This document shows positions 10,007 to 20,984 of a DNA stretch of 64,000 nt, piece after piece. The translations under genes and the position numbers were made by a program. The notes beneath the pieces were generated by a model that searched no databases, had not been told where the DNA came from, and saw only the letters and a program-made list of their open reading frames with translations. The DNA lies in the NCBI GenBank assembly GCA_963693305.1, contig OY855908.1:18804993-18868992 (forward strand), read 5' to 3'. Position 1 is the first letter of the stretch; each line of letters begins with the position of its first letter. This DNA is from Meandrina meandrites (taxonomy: Eukaryota > Cnidaria > Anthozoa > Scleractinia > Meandrinidae).

Positions 10007-10324
10007 GGGACAGAAGAAGGTTACCAGCTTTTTGGCTCACAGAAACGTCCCTAGGAATAGTGTAAAAACTGAGTGATTGAGTTCTGGAACATTTTTGTTT
10101 TGAAACGCAGGCTATGTTGAATAGTGCGAGTTTAAAGTAACAAAACGCCTGTTTAGTTTGAACGATAACGATTACAGTGATGTAACATTTGAGCAGTTTC
10201 AGACAAGTTATTTATTTCATGGCTAGTCAATGAGAGATCACGCCAGAAGAGTAATTATTCTAGTTGCAATTAAAGCAAATGTTTCTGTTGAAAATAGTAT
10301 TTGATCTGTGTTTATTTCTTCAAA
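10007..10324. other. Gap between convergent SF3-like and Myb-like genes
   Basis: Putative 3' untranslated sequence of both genes; no further structure recognised. Confidence 0.4.
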
Positions 10325-10697
10325 GTATTTTTAAGACGTTAGCGACATTTTCATTCCGGCCCTTTTCTTTAGAGAGTCTGCCGTTCTTCCGTCTTGAAAT
10401 GTGAAATCGGAATCTCTCAAAATAGCCATCCACTGTCCAAACCCGTGCTTAGTTATCCCTTCCTTTAGAAAATCATCCTCTTCTTTCGCGAATTTTAAAA
10501 CATGACGAGTTTTCCTCTGAAGGTGCAAGTTTCTTTTAGGCAGGGCATCCTTTATGGGGGTCAAACTGTTGCTTTTATGAGCTGTTTCAACTGAAGGCCC
10601 GGAGCTGGATGTTGAACCGCCAAATCTTGCGTGTATGTCATTGTCTACCTCAGAACCCTTGGTACCTTGAAGTTTTTTTAAGACACTCGTGACCCTT
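10325..10697 (-). CDS. Myb/TRF-like DNA-binding protein, C-terminal exon
   Basis: Read on the minus strand, the exon runs from an AG near 10,697 to a TAA at 10,331-10,333. It has a Ser-rich linker, a basic stretch (LPKRNLHLQRKTR), then a Myb/SANT-like repeat: KEEDDFLKEGITKHGFGQW, AILRDSDFTF and GRTADSLKKRAGMK. Spacing and the LKKRA ending resemble the telobox Myb domain of telomere-repeat-binding factors. No upstream exon was found; the paired TGTGAAA array occupies the DNA just upstream. It is convergent with the SF3-like gene, about 320 bp apart. DNA binding is a well-supported inference; the target is unknown. Confidence 0.6.
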
Positions 10698-10821
10698 CAG
10701 AGCAACTTCTCACGATTGCTGCTTTTGATAGTGAACTTTGGCAACGGCAGAACTGTGTTTCTGGTCCTCAGACAAAAACCTTTGCTCTTTGCTAGTGAGC
10801 TGATCACACTACTGGGAGCAA

Positions 10822-11247
10822 CCCTGTGAAAACCATGTGAAATGCATGTGAAAACCATGTGAATTCTTTTTGCATTTGAAACACCCTGTGAAACACCATG
10901 TGATATTATTAGTCCTCCTTGCACAAAGTTACAAGATAAACGCGACCTGTGAAATTAACTGTGAAATTTTAAAATACTTTTGGAACCTCTAGAGAGCCAT
11001 GTGAAACAACCTGTGAAACATATCTTGGTTGTTACACAACACATATCACCCTGTGAAATATGCTGTGAAACAAAATGCTTCTTGGCCATAAGAAAACCAG
11101 CATTTATTCTAGCCTGTGAAAAAGTGTGTGAAACTTGCAAAGCCATGTGAAACGTGGAGCTCTTGATATGCTATCCTGTGAAACATCCTGAAAAATTTCA
11201 TCACAAAAGTAAGGAAGCAAGAATCATGTGAAAGACCCTGTGAAATT
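10822..11247 (+). repeat. Array of paired TGTGAAA motifs with unique spacers
   Basis: TGTGAAA occurs at 10,825, 10,836, 10,847, 10,887, 10,948, 10,960, 11,000, 11,012, 11,052, 11,064, 11,115, 11,127, 11,146, 11,177, 11,227 and 11,239, plus near-matches at 10,858 and 10,899. Members of a pair are 11-12 bp apart; pairs recur every 50-63 bp (10,948, 11,000 and 11,052 are exactly 52 apart). The core is usually CCATGTGAAAC or CCCTGTGAAA. The intervening 28-40 bp differ in every interval, so this is not a simple minisatellite. Confidence 0.8.
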
Positions 11248-11446
11248 ATTCATGGCTTGATGTGAACTACTTAACATGTTTTATCCCATGCATCCATAAT
11301 AACAGTTAGTCCTATTTTATTCAGCAACTCAAGATTGTTTCATTGTCAATGTGATGTTCAGACAGTAATCTTTTCATTAAGCATTCTACTGTCATAATTC
11401 AATACTTTACATTTCCATCAACAAATTATAAGTTTATATATATGTT

Positions 11447-11494
11447 CATAGTTAATAGAGGAGACTGGTTATGAAAGCCAGCGGACTTCAAAGG
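11447..11494 (+). repeat. P-like element left terminal inverted repeat
   Basis: 48 bp; pairs with the reverse complement of 52,109-52,156 with one mismatch at its 34th base (A versus G). Confidence 0.9.
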
Positions 11495-11522
11495 GACATC
11501 TCTTTGTTGTGGTTTTCCCTTA

Positions 11523-11566
11523 GTCACGTGACGCTAACCCTGCACACACAAATCAACAAGATGGCG
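11523..11566 (+). promoter_or_regulatory. Subterminal inverted block with E-box palindrome, promoter side of transposase
   Basis: Contains the palindrome GTCACGTGAC and CCCTGCACACA and ends in CAAGATGGCG. An inverted copy at 50,597-50,638 sits at the start of the minus-strand C2H2 gene. Here the ATGGCG opens only a five-codon upstream ORF (11,561-11,578) ahead of the transposase ATG at 11,670. Confidence 0.65.
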
Positions 11567-14156
11567 ACTCGCAAGTAACTTTGCTTACGAGTCGCACTTT
11601 ATTTGACAAGTTTTCCGCACTTTATGTGTCTGTTTCAAAATCAAATGAGAGGATTTTAAAGAGAAAGTGATGCCAGGCGAGAACTGCGCAGTATTTGGCT
11701 GCGGATCGTGTCAAAGAACGAAAGGAATCGGTATAAGGAAGTTGCCATTGGCGAAGGACAAACCTCATTCAACTTGGAGGAAGGAATGGCTTGGAGAGAT
11801 CAAGAAGACGAGAGATATGGATCACAGTTTCAAAGAGTTGATAGAAAAAGACCGTGTGTTTACATGTGAGAAACATTTTGCAGCTGAAGATATTGAAATA
11901 TGTAAGTATAGGTTTTATAACTCATGCGATTTTGACTTGTTTACAGTTTGGCCTTTCGAGACGGCTTAGTCTTAATTTTGCCTCTTTTTTGTTTTCAGTT
12001 CAATCGGACAAAATGGCCAAGAAGAAACCGCGATTTGGTGCGCTACCAACGCTGAATATGCCGGCAAAGAGTCACGAAACTACAAAGCCAACGCCAAGAC
12101 CTGGCAGATCGGTGGTGAAAGACTGCGAGCAACCTTCGTCGAGAAGTGTTTGCTACAAGACATTCATTGAATTGTGTCAAAGAGTGAAAGGTTTAAAATC
12201 TATTAATGATTGGAACCACAAATTATTTGCTGACAGACTTGTTCTCAGGAAACATGTCGAACGATTTCTGCTGCCAGAGCTGGAAATAATCATTGATAAA
12301 AGTCTGTGTTTTACTGTGAAAGTATTTGGATCATTTCTTGTGGAGGATCATGACCTGTACCTGAGATACAGACGGACGATGCACAATGTAACTGTGTCTG
12401 TGCTTGTGAAAGAGTTGGAGGCATATAAATTATGTGGAGGAGTGAATGCTTCCGAAATGACAAGTAAACTTTACCATCATGTCATTCCTTTGAATCAAGA
12501 CTTGGTGGTGGATGAGGACAGTCAGCAGTTCCCACACGAGGGATATTGGAGATCAAAGGGCTGCTTGCTCCTTTGTGAACATGACTGTGTGTGTGTGACT
12601 TGTACTGAGTACTTGGTGTCTGCAAGAAGTTCCAACAATGGAAAGGAGAGACGACAGTTGAAACCTGCCCATGTTAAGGCACCTGTGTCAAAGACAAGCC
12701 CAGAAAGAATTAAGCTGACTTTATAGGGGCAGCGGCTGCAATGTGCAGAGCTGGAAAGAGAACTGAATGCGATGCGTGCAGAAATTGTGAAAACAAACAT
12801 TGAAGTGGATCACGAACTAAGCAATGACTTTTCTAAGATTCTCAATTCAGCTGATGATGGTGAAGTTACCCCATTCATGAAGCTTTTCTGGGAGAAACAG
12901 AAAAAGGTATTTTCAAGTAGTTCTACCGGTGTACGGTACCATCCAATGATTATTCATTTTTGCCTGTCGCTTGCAAGCGAAGTCACCCTCATGCTACGAG
13001 GAACTGCGTAATAGCAAGGTGTTGGTACTTCCAAGCCAAAGATGTCTCAAGGATTACAGAAATGCTATCAGGCCTCAAAGGGGATTCAACAAGCAAATTG
13101 TAGATGAGCTTAGGTCTCTCACTGAATCATACTTTGATGTTCAACGCTATGTTGTCTTGTTGTTTGACGAGATGAAAGTTCAATCAAACCTTGCTTTCGA
13201 CAAGGTTACGGGAGAACTGATTGGCTTTACCGATTTTGGTGATTTGGACTTAAACTGTGCAGTTTTGGATAAGGCAGATGATCTCGCAACACATGCCTTG
13301 GCATTCCTTGTACGTGGTGTGTGCACCGAGCTGAAATTTTGTTTGGCACACTTTTCAACAAATGGTGTAACTGCTGCACAGTTGATGCCCATATTCTGGG
13401 AAGCAGTTTGCATACTTGAAAGCAGCTGCAATTTATGGGTTATTGCCACTACCTCAGATGGTGCTTCCCCGACCAGAGTGTTTTACAGATTGCACAAACC
13501 TCTGGATGGAGATTCAGGCAGGGATGCGTGTTATAGGACAATCAACCTGTTCGCGCCTCATCGTTACATTTACTTCATGTCTGATGCCCCACACCTAATC
13601 AAGACTGCTCGCAACTGTTTGTATCACTCTGGCTCTGGCACCTGCACCAGATACATGTGGAACAATGGACAGTATATTCTGTGGCAACACATTGCTCAAC
13701 TATTTTACCAAGATATTGACAATGGCTTAAAGTTGCTCCCCAAGCTCACGTATGACCATTTTAATCTGAGCTCGTATTCTGTCATGCGCGTTAACTTAGC
13801 AGCTCAAGTTCTCAGTGCCTCGGTAGCAGCAGTGCTCCAGTCATTTGGTCCCCAGGAAGCAGCAGCAACTTCAAAGTTCTGTGCTATGGTAGACAGTTTC
13901 TTCGATTGTCTCAATGTCAGAAGTTTAAGAGAACACGAGAGAAAGGGAAAGCCCTTCCTTGCACCCTACAGATCTACTGATGATGAAAGGTATGTGAACA
14001 TGTTAAAAATAATTCAAGGCTCGATCACATTTTATGAGCAGAAATTCTGAAGAGGAGTATACTGGTACTCTATAATAAAAATGCATAATATAGTTTTTTA
14101 AGATTAAATAAAACATTTTTTATATTAAGTTGCATTAGTAGTTATAAGATGAGGCT

Positions 14157-14222
14157 GAGTATGATATGAGGAATTATGCAGATACCACCCTCTGAGATCT
14201 GCGTAATTCTTCATATCATACA
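14157..14222. repeat. 25-bp-stem hairpin
   Basis: GTATGATATGAGGAATTATG at the left pairs with its inverted, slightly changed copy ending CTTCATATCATAC, around a short loop containing ACCACCCTCTG. It is probably the end of a foldback element; it lies 170 bp after the transposase splice donor. Confidence 0.7.
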
Positions 14223-14395
14223 AAAGCCAAATTCCATATGCTGCCCGAAATAGGAGAGCTTTTTCTTTCTTTTTTCTGTTGTTCATACGTACTAAGGTAC
14301 TATCTTAAATACTAAGGTCATATCGCTAATACTCTTGTATTTTCCTTTTAGTTCACTAATCATAATAAAAAACGAGGTGTGTAAAATTGAGCCTT

Positions 14396-14437
14396 CGATA
14401 AGACCAACTTGGAACTAAAGAACGTTTATAAAATATA
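14396..14437 (+). repeat. ~40-bp inverted repeat, left copy
   Basis: Contains ATAAGACCAACTTGGAACTA and AGAACGTTTATAAAATATA; its inverted copy is at 17,731-17,775 with one or two differences. It sits just outside the left minisatellite array. Confidence 0.75.
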
Positions 14438-14440
14438 CAT

Positions 14441-15240
14441 AGTACATAGGATCTAACGTATCAGCACTTAGTACTAGCGTACTAGCGTACTAAGGGGACG
14501 AACATAATAGGATCTAACGTATCAGTACTTAGTACTAGCGTACTAGCATACTAAGGGGACGAACATCATGGGAACTAACGTATCAGTACTTAGTACTAGC
14601 ATACTAGCGTACTAAGGGGACGAACATCATGGGAGCTAACGTATCAGTACTTAGTACTAGCGTACTAGAGTACTAAGGGGATGAACATCATGGGAGCTAA
14701 CGTAACAGTCAGTACTGGGAGCTAACGTGACAGTCAGTACTTAGTAGTACGAGTATCACAGAAACTAACGTATCTACGTATCTTAATCCTAACGTATCAG
14801 TACTAGCGTACTAAGGGGATGAGTATCACATCGAAGGAGCTGACGGATCAGTACTTATAGTACGAGTATCACAGAAACTAACATATCTTAATATATCCTA
14901 ACGTATCAGTAGTAGCGTACTATAGGGTACTTAGTAGTACTAGCGTAATAGCGTAGGTATCACAGAATATAACATAACAGTAGTACTACCGTAATATGGT
15001 ACTTAGTAGTACTAGCGTAATAGCGTACTAAGGTGACGGACAACATAGGAACTAACGTATCAGTACTTAGTACTAGCGTACTAAGGGGACGAACATCATA
15101 GGATCGAACGTATCAGTACTTAGTACTAGCGTACTAGCGTACTAAGGGGACGAACATCATAGGAACTAACGTATCGGTACTTAGTACTAGCGTAATAGCG
15201 TACTATGGGGACGAACAACCTACGAACGAAATTATCGGCT
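14441..15240 (+). repeat. ~61-bp minisatellite array, left copy
   Basis: About a dozen imperfect units containing AACGTATCAGTACTTAGTAC, TAGCGTACTA and AGGGGACGAACATCAT. AGTACTTAGTACT inside the unit is nearly palindromic. The same unit, inverted, forms the array at 46,253-46,845. Confidence 0.9.
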
Positions 15241-15319
15241 TTAGCGTATAATATATTAGCGTACGGCCAAACAATAAAAATTTCTAGATTTGATTTGTAA
15301 GTGGGCAGTAATGCCAGTG

Positions 15320-15733
15320 CGACTACATATACATACAGCTATTTCAATTAACGTTGTCGGATTAAATCTTCAAACTTACGAGTCAAGACCGAATGGTGCC
15401 ATGGGTATTTACTGCAATTTGCATATCACCATTGAGGAAATCTACAAGTTTGTATTTTTGCACGTGGAATATTTGTTTTTCTTTCCGTGAAACCTTTGTT
15501 GTATCTTTTCTTTCGCCGTTATGTGGTTTGGATTTTTCTTTTTATATGAAATGAGGCGAAGAAGAGTCTGAAGAGAAAGGAAACAAAAAACGTCTCGTTT
15601 GCTATATCGCTGTATCTCATTAGTATTCAGCACGCGTGGAACACTCTTTCTTCGCCCATACTACCTTTCGGTCTTGTCTTTAAGCTTTGAGCTTCAATCC
15701 GACAACGTTAATTGAAATAGCTGTATATAACCA
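15320..15733. mobile_element. MITE with ~75-bp imperfect inverted repeats
   Basis: The left arm starts ACAGCTATTTCAATTAACGT and contains AAGACCGAATGGTGCCATGG; the right arm carries the inverted form ending near 15,728. The interior is non-coding. No clear target duplication was fixed. Confidence 0.7.
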
Positions 15734-16148
15734 CCCCAAATAAAAAGTTTGATAAATGATAGCATGCTGCTCCTGCGTGACAGAAAATGTCAACAAAACA
15801 AACACCTTTTTTCGACGCTTGGTCCTCGTTGTATAATTACCAAAAATCGAAGTTTCGTAATCCCAGTGTAGTAGAGTGCTAAGCTACCAAACAGCGAAGG
15901 TTATTGGCGATAATCTCTAGACAACACAAATTAGCGAGGATTTGAATACACTAAGCTTTTGAATATGTTTTGGTCACGCATGTACGATCCTTTCTCAAAT
16001 GTTGGTCACGTGATACGCGGTTACCTGGCGGAGCAGGTGACAAGCGTGTTGTTTACTAGTTTGTGGCGAACGGGAATACATCAGTCTTTCTTTGCTTGGT
16101 CCCGGGTAGTTTTTGTCGTTGCAAATCACATTTTTTGTTGTGAGAACG
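15734..16148. promoter_or_regulatory. Presumed upstream region of the KDZ-like gene
   Basis: No gene. Contains GGTCACGTGATACGCGG near 16,006, an E-box-like palindrome, about 140 bp before the ATG at 16,149. Promoter role is inferred from position only. Confidence 0.35.
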
Positions 16149-17040
16149 ATGGATAAACCGTTTCGTAAAAGGCTGATATGTTTTCGCCTGAAGCTGTTCG
16201 CGCTAGGATGTCGTCCAAAGAAAAGTTTTTATCAGAGAAAAAACAACGTTGACTTTTTTAGGAACATTGACTTGTCAACGGTACATGACTTGAAAGAAGA
16301 AGAAGCCCTGATGATTTTATCCTCCAAGTTGACGTTCCAAGGCCTTTTTCTGTTAAAATGTGCAATCAATCACGTTCCTGTTTCCTTTACTATGAAATGT
16401 CGCGAATTTGATGGCTTACCTCTGCGTTCGGTTTTAATCCACAATATCGTCAGAACTACATCTTCGCTGGCCTCAATAACTGATGTCCACTTCTACGTCT
16501 GCTTCGTGGAAAGATTTTGTCCAAAGTTCGTTTCCATGCCCACAGTCCTTCCTCAAGATTGACTCTGGAACATTAGTGAAGATGGCAAGTACCGATACAC
16601 GAAGTTCTTGTCACCTCCTCTTCAATCTTGCATGAACTGCGGGGGTTACATCAATATGCATAACCCGCCAACAACTGCGAAGGTGTTCACTTTACAAGGG
16701 CCTATTCCAGCATCTAAGATCACCCTAGAGTGTAGAGCGTGCGACATGACCTTTGGCATCGGCAGGTACAGGGATAGTAATGGCTATCATTACTACCCGA
16801 AGACAGTGCAATCAGAATTGATAGAGGTCACGAATACCGCTTACCTCACAGACGACTTGTACAGATGGTTACCATCATTAAGGTAAGTTTTTTTCTATAA
16901 AATATTTATTTTTAAAATATCGTGGCTGTAATATAATATGCTAAATTTTACCCTAAGCCGATTACTTTGGGATGTTAGGAGTTGAGAAATCGGAACGTTG
17001 AAAAATAGAGTTTCTTTTCTGTTCTTAATATGAAACAATA

Positions 17041-17670
17041 TAAGACGAAATCTGCCAGAACTTCGAGTAGTTATTGGACAAAATTATGTACCAAAATTAT
17101 TTACACCTTATTGCAAGCTTTTGCGTTACTGCTTCAAATATCTTATCAAAAGAAATCTTTTCTAACGACACCAAACATCGAAAACCGATTTCGAAGTTCC
17201 GCTGAATTCCACTAAATCGCTTAAAAGACGTGAGCTTTTGCCTATAGCTTGTGAACTTTGAATTTCATTTTCTCAGGCTCTGACAAGAAATTGTTGTACC
17301 AAAATTATTTACACCTTATTGCAAACTTTTGTGTTGCTGCTTCAAATATCTTATCAAAAGAAATCTTTTCTAACAACACCAAACACCGAAAACAAATTTC
17401 GAATTTCACACTGAATTCCACTGAATCGCTTAAAGACGATTTTACAAAATGGCTGCACGTGATAATTTGCCTATACCTTGTGAACTTTGAAATTCATTTT
17501 CTAAGACTCTGGTAAGAAGTTGTTGTCGGTGTTATCAGGGATTATTACTTACATCTTTACCTTTTATTTAGGGTAGAAAATAACGCAATAGGATTTAAAT
17601 TATTCTGGTACTCGATTTTTGTCCAACTTAAATAAATATTACTCGACGTACTGGTGGATTCCGTCATAAT
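17041..17670 (+). mobile_element. MITE (copy 1) in KDZ intron 1
   Basis: Ends are imperfect inverted repeats around AAGACGGAATCTGCCAG. The interior consists of two diverged tandem halves sharing ACCAAAATTATTTACACCTT and TTATCAAAAGAAATCTTTTC. An inverted second copy is at 54,567-55,197. Confidence 0.8.
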
Positions 17671-17730
17671 ACTCTATAACATATTCCCAAAAAAAGTTTT
17701 TTTGTTGTTGCTTAAATGAAATTTTACACT

Positions 17731-17775
17731 ATATTTTATAAACGTTCTTTATTTCCAAGTTGGTCTTATCAAAGA
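17731..17775 (-). repeat. ~40-bp inverted repeat, right copy
   Basis: Inverted counterpart of 14,396-14,437. It lies within KDZ intron 1. Confidence 0.75.
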
Positions 17776-20700
17776 TAAAATTGAACCACAACAGATACAC
17801 AATAATCGGCTCTTACTTCATGTAGAAGACACAGTTCACCTATAGCAATAGAGAACAAAAGGACAAAAGAACGAGGAATATAATAAAAACAATAGGTTTG
17901 CGAGGCAGTGTTCTATTGTGACTTGTCCTGTGCATGTACACCAAGAAGGAGCCCAATAATCTTTATAATTTCCTTTTTTGTTATTATTTCAGCAATCACT
18001 CTTGGGTGTCTTTCAGTGGTTTCTCGGAAGCATATAATGAAGTTTATTTAAAGGAGATTGATATTTTTAGCAACATTCAGAGTGGTATGTACATGTAAAT
18101 ACTCAATTGTTCGCCATTTAAGTTGTACTATCAGTGGTATAGCAAGGTGTAGGGTTGCGTACTAGCCCAAGTCGTCTTAATTAAATTCTTTTCTTTCTTT
18201 TTTTCCAACTTTTTTTGGTATAATTTGTTACTTTTTTGTTGTATTATACAGCTGTCAATGAGGAAGCGGATGGTGACAATACTGAAAATGATGCGAAAAA
18301 TGATGATGCAGACAACTCTACAACTGGTAGGTGTATATATCATATTGAAATGTAGTAGCCTATTGCATATTTAGGCATAGCACTGCACACAATTTTCGAA
18401 ATAACAGTTAATAATAAAGATTATATCTTTTTGTTCATTATGTGAACTTAGAAAATCTTGCTTTTAAGTCATAAGACACTGTTTTAAATTTTTTTTCAAT
18501 TAGCATGTTCGATCAGTGGCGAGCTCTCTGCCAAGCTAGTAGGTAAAAGTTACTGGAGGAGAGAACTGGAGGAAGAGCTTGATGATTTGGGTATACGAGA
18601 GAAGTGGTCGTTCACAAAGACCAGTGCATGTAGTAGTAATCTGCCTTACTCTGGCAGTGAAGAGGAGGCAATGGAATTTTTGGAGAAGAAACGCTCGGAA
18701 ACATTGTATCCACATACTTGCTCCAATAGATGCAAGAACAAGGGTAATTTAAATAATATTTTTTTGAAAAGCCAAAAAGTGAGCCTCAGGGACACTTTTG
18801 GGGTTTGTTTTGTTTATCCATGTATCAAATCAATTATGGCACTAGCCTTTTTTGTTACAATTTCTGCCCTGGTTGGTTTTATAGATTAAGCAAATATTTT
18901 TTAATTAACGTTACGATTGTATTATTTTCATAATTTAAATATCTTTCGTTCATTTTTTAGGTTGTGGTAACTTGTTCGTCGCAGATGGCAATTGGAAATT
19001 GCGTTATGCCCACTGCATGTGGAAAGTCCCAGTTGAAGTTCCAGGATTTGGGAATGCCAATTATCCTAGCATTTGTCCTCTCTCTCCTCAACGAGGTCAC
19101 GCCTTTTGCGAGAAACACTGCAAGTTGGCACAGGCAGCAGGCTATCCCTCAGAGTTGAGACTTTTCCTGAAACGATGTGGTGTTCCAGATGCTGATAAGT
19201 TCACAGGTGTGTTATAACATTTCCATGTGCAATATTGAAAACATAATTATTACCATTATACAGCACGTCAACCAGTTTTCATTTAATGAGAAGATTTTCA
19301 TCTGAAAGTGGTTTTCAGGAAGTTCCTTAGTTTGAAGTGTTTTTCTTTATTTGCATAATCCTTTTGAATTGTTTAATGTGTATTTATAAATAGACATAAT
19401 TTTCAACTAAAACAGACTTCTTTTGCCCGAAAAATGTTTTAATGATTACTGCCATATGACTCGTGATTCCCTACAGAAATTGAAGAAACAGCTTTGCTGG
19501 AAGTTGATGTACCAGGTTAGTCTATGGGTTTGACATCATAGCCAATGTTTCCCCATATTCATCTTTGAATACTCCTGATTTTTTTTCCTTGTTCCTTACC
19601 TGCAACTTTATAGTACAGATTTTAATTTTAGTCTTTGTATATTATATGAAGAGCCTGGGTCAAATGCTGGTGAGAGTTCTTCAGATGCTGTAATAGAAGC
19701 AAATTTGAAGGCTTGCGCCAGGACAAGTTCCCTTGATGACCAAAATGCATCCAGTTTCCAAGGTGAAAAGACTTTTTTCATTTTGATTCCCACCCTAACT
19801 AGAGGCATAATATCCACCCCTTATCCCTTTGAAGTTCCAATTACCTCCTCTTGCATTCATTGTTTTTAAACAGTGAATATCACCACATCTATATAGATAT
19901 GATAGTGCAGGCCTCATAATTTGTGCAAAGAAATTCATTCCAATACACATACAATTAAATCAAAATTGTTGCTGTTTCTCTCTGGTAATTATTCGCCTCG
20001 TAATTACAAGCCCTTCTATGTGAATTTGAAATAAGTTCATTTTAATTTATTTCATAATTGAAAATGAACTTAATTGATTTGTAATTTTATGGCATTGCAA
20101 GCCAAATATTAGTGTGTTTTACTTTTGATATACTGGTAACACGATCATCTTTTTCTCTATTTCTATATAGGTACTGGGGAGTTTTTGCGGTCGCACCCTG
20201 AATTCATAGATTCTGAGGAACAAGAAGTTGAAGTCAACTGCAACAAGGATACAGGTGGCAGAAAAACACTGCACTGTTGGTCTAGAGGAATTTTTTTTAT
20301 AGTCAGTGGTGGAGGCCATATAGAGTATTGGCAACCCTTGTATCGGTAAATATCGGTAGTATTTTGTAAATGTTTATTTTAGAAAAGAGTATGCAATTAT
20401 GTTGGAAGTCACCTTGGCTGGTTTGGTCATACTTGATCTCTGTACATTAAAATGTCTTCCATGTATTCATTTCTGTTTCCAGGTCCGAATCTCCTACTCA
20501 AGCCTTTCTTGTTTTGGTAGTTTGGTTATACAGGAAGCACAAGGCCCTCCAAGATGCAGGAAAATCCTCAATGGAAATAAAAAATGTTATGGAATCGACC
20601 ATTTTGGCCTATGACAACATGTGCCATGTGGATAGCCTGAAGATATCAAAGTAGGATCTCCCATTCCCTGAGCCATTTGACAAGTTATGGAGCACTGTTA

Positions 20701-20984
20701 CCAAAGTGATCGACAGGCTTCACCTTCGAAATCACAAAGATCCAAGATGTAAACGCCTTTATGATGCAGATGGAAAGATTCCATCTGAATTTAATACAAT
20801 GTCATGTGAACAAACTTTTGTATGGGCAAGTAGAATGAAAAAAATTGTCTGTGCTATGACAAGACTTCACCAATTTTTCTTTATCCATCGTTCCGTAAAA
20901 CGACGAAACAAGTATACTGAAAGGTGTCATTTGAGAAATAAGAACCCAGTTTTGCCCAAGTTGCCTCAAGTAGACAAAAAGTGA

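Larger units (their letters stand above)
16149..20984 (+). pseudogene. KDZ-superfamily-like transposase, nine exons, two nonsense codons
   Basis: Exons 16,149-16,882, 17,993-18,084, 18,252-18,326, 18,504-18,743, 18,961-19,206, 19,477-19,515, 19,652-19,762, 20,171-20,345 and 20,483-20,984 join with consistent phases into 738 codons. Exon 1 has a cysteine cluster (SCMNCGGYI...LECRACDMTFGIG, then YHYYP) like the CxC modules of KDZ transposases; exon 2 reads HSWVSFSGFSEAYNE. Exon 5 has GCGNLFVADGNWKLRYAHC and GHAFCEKHCKLA. The last exon has LAYDNMCHVDSL, VIDRLHLRNHKDPRCK and NTMSCEQTFVWASRMK, matching the DDE-like core of Kyakuja/Dileera/Zisupton enzymes. Stops at 16,560 (TGA) and 20,652 (TAG) break it; no frameshift is seen. 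It would act as a cut-and-paste transposase in the nucleus. Subfamily unclear. Confidence 0.75.

Noticed and set aside
10822..11247. CRISPR array
   Set aside because: Motif too short, pairs unequal, no cas-like genes, eukaryotic setting; described as a motif array instead.
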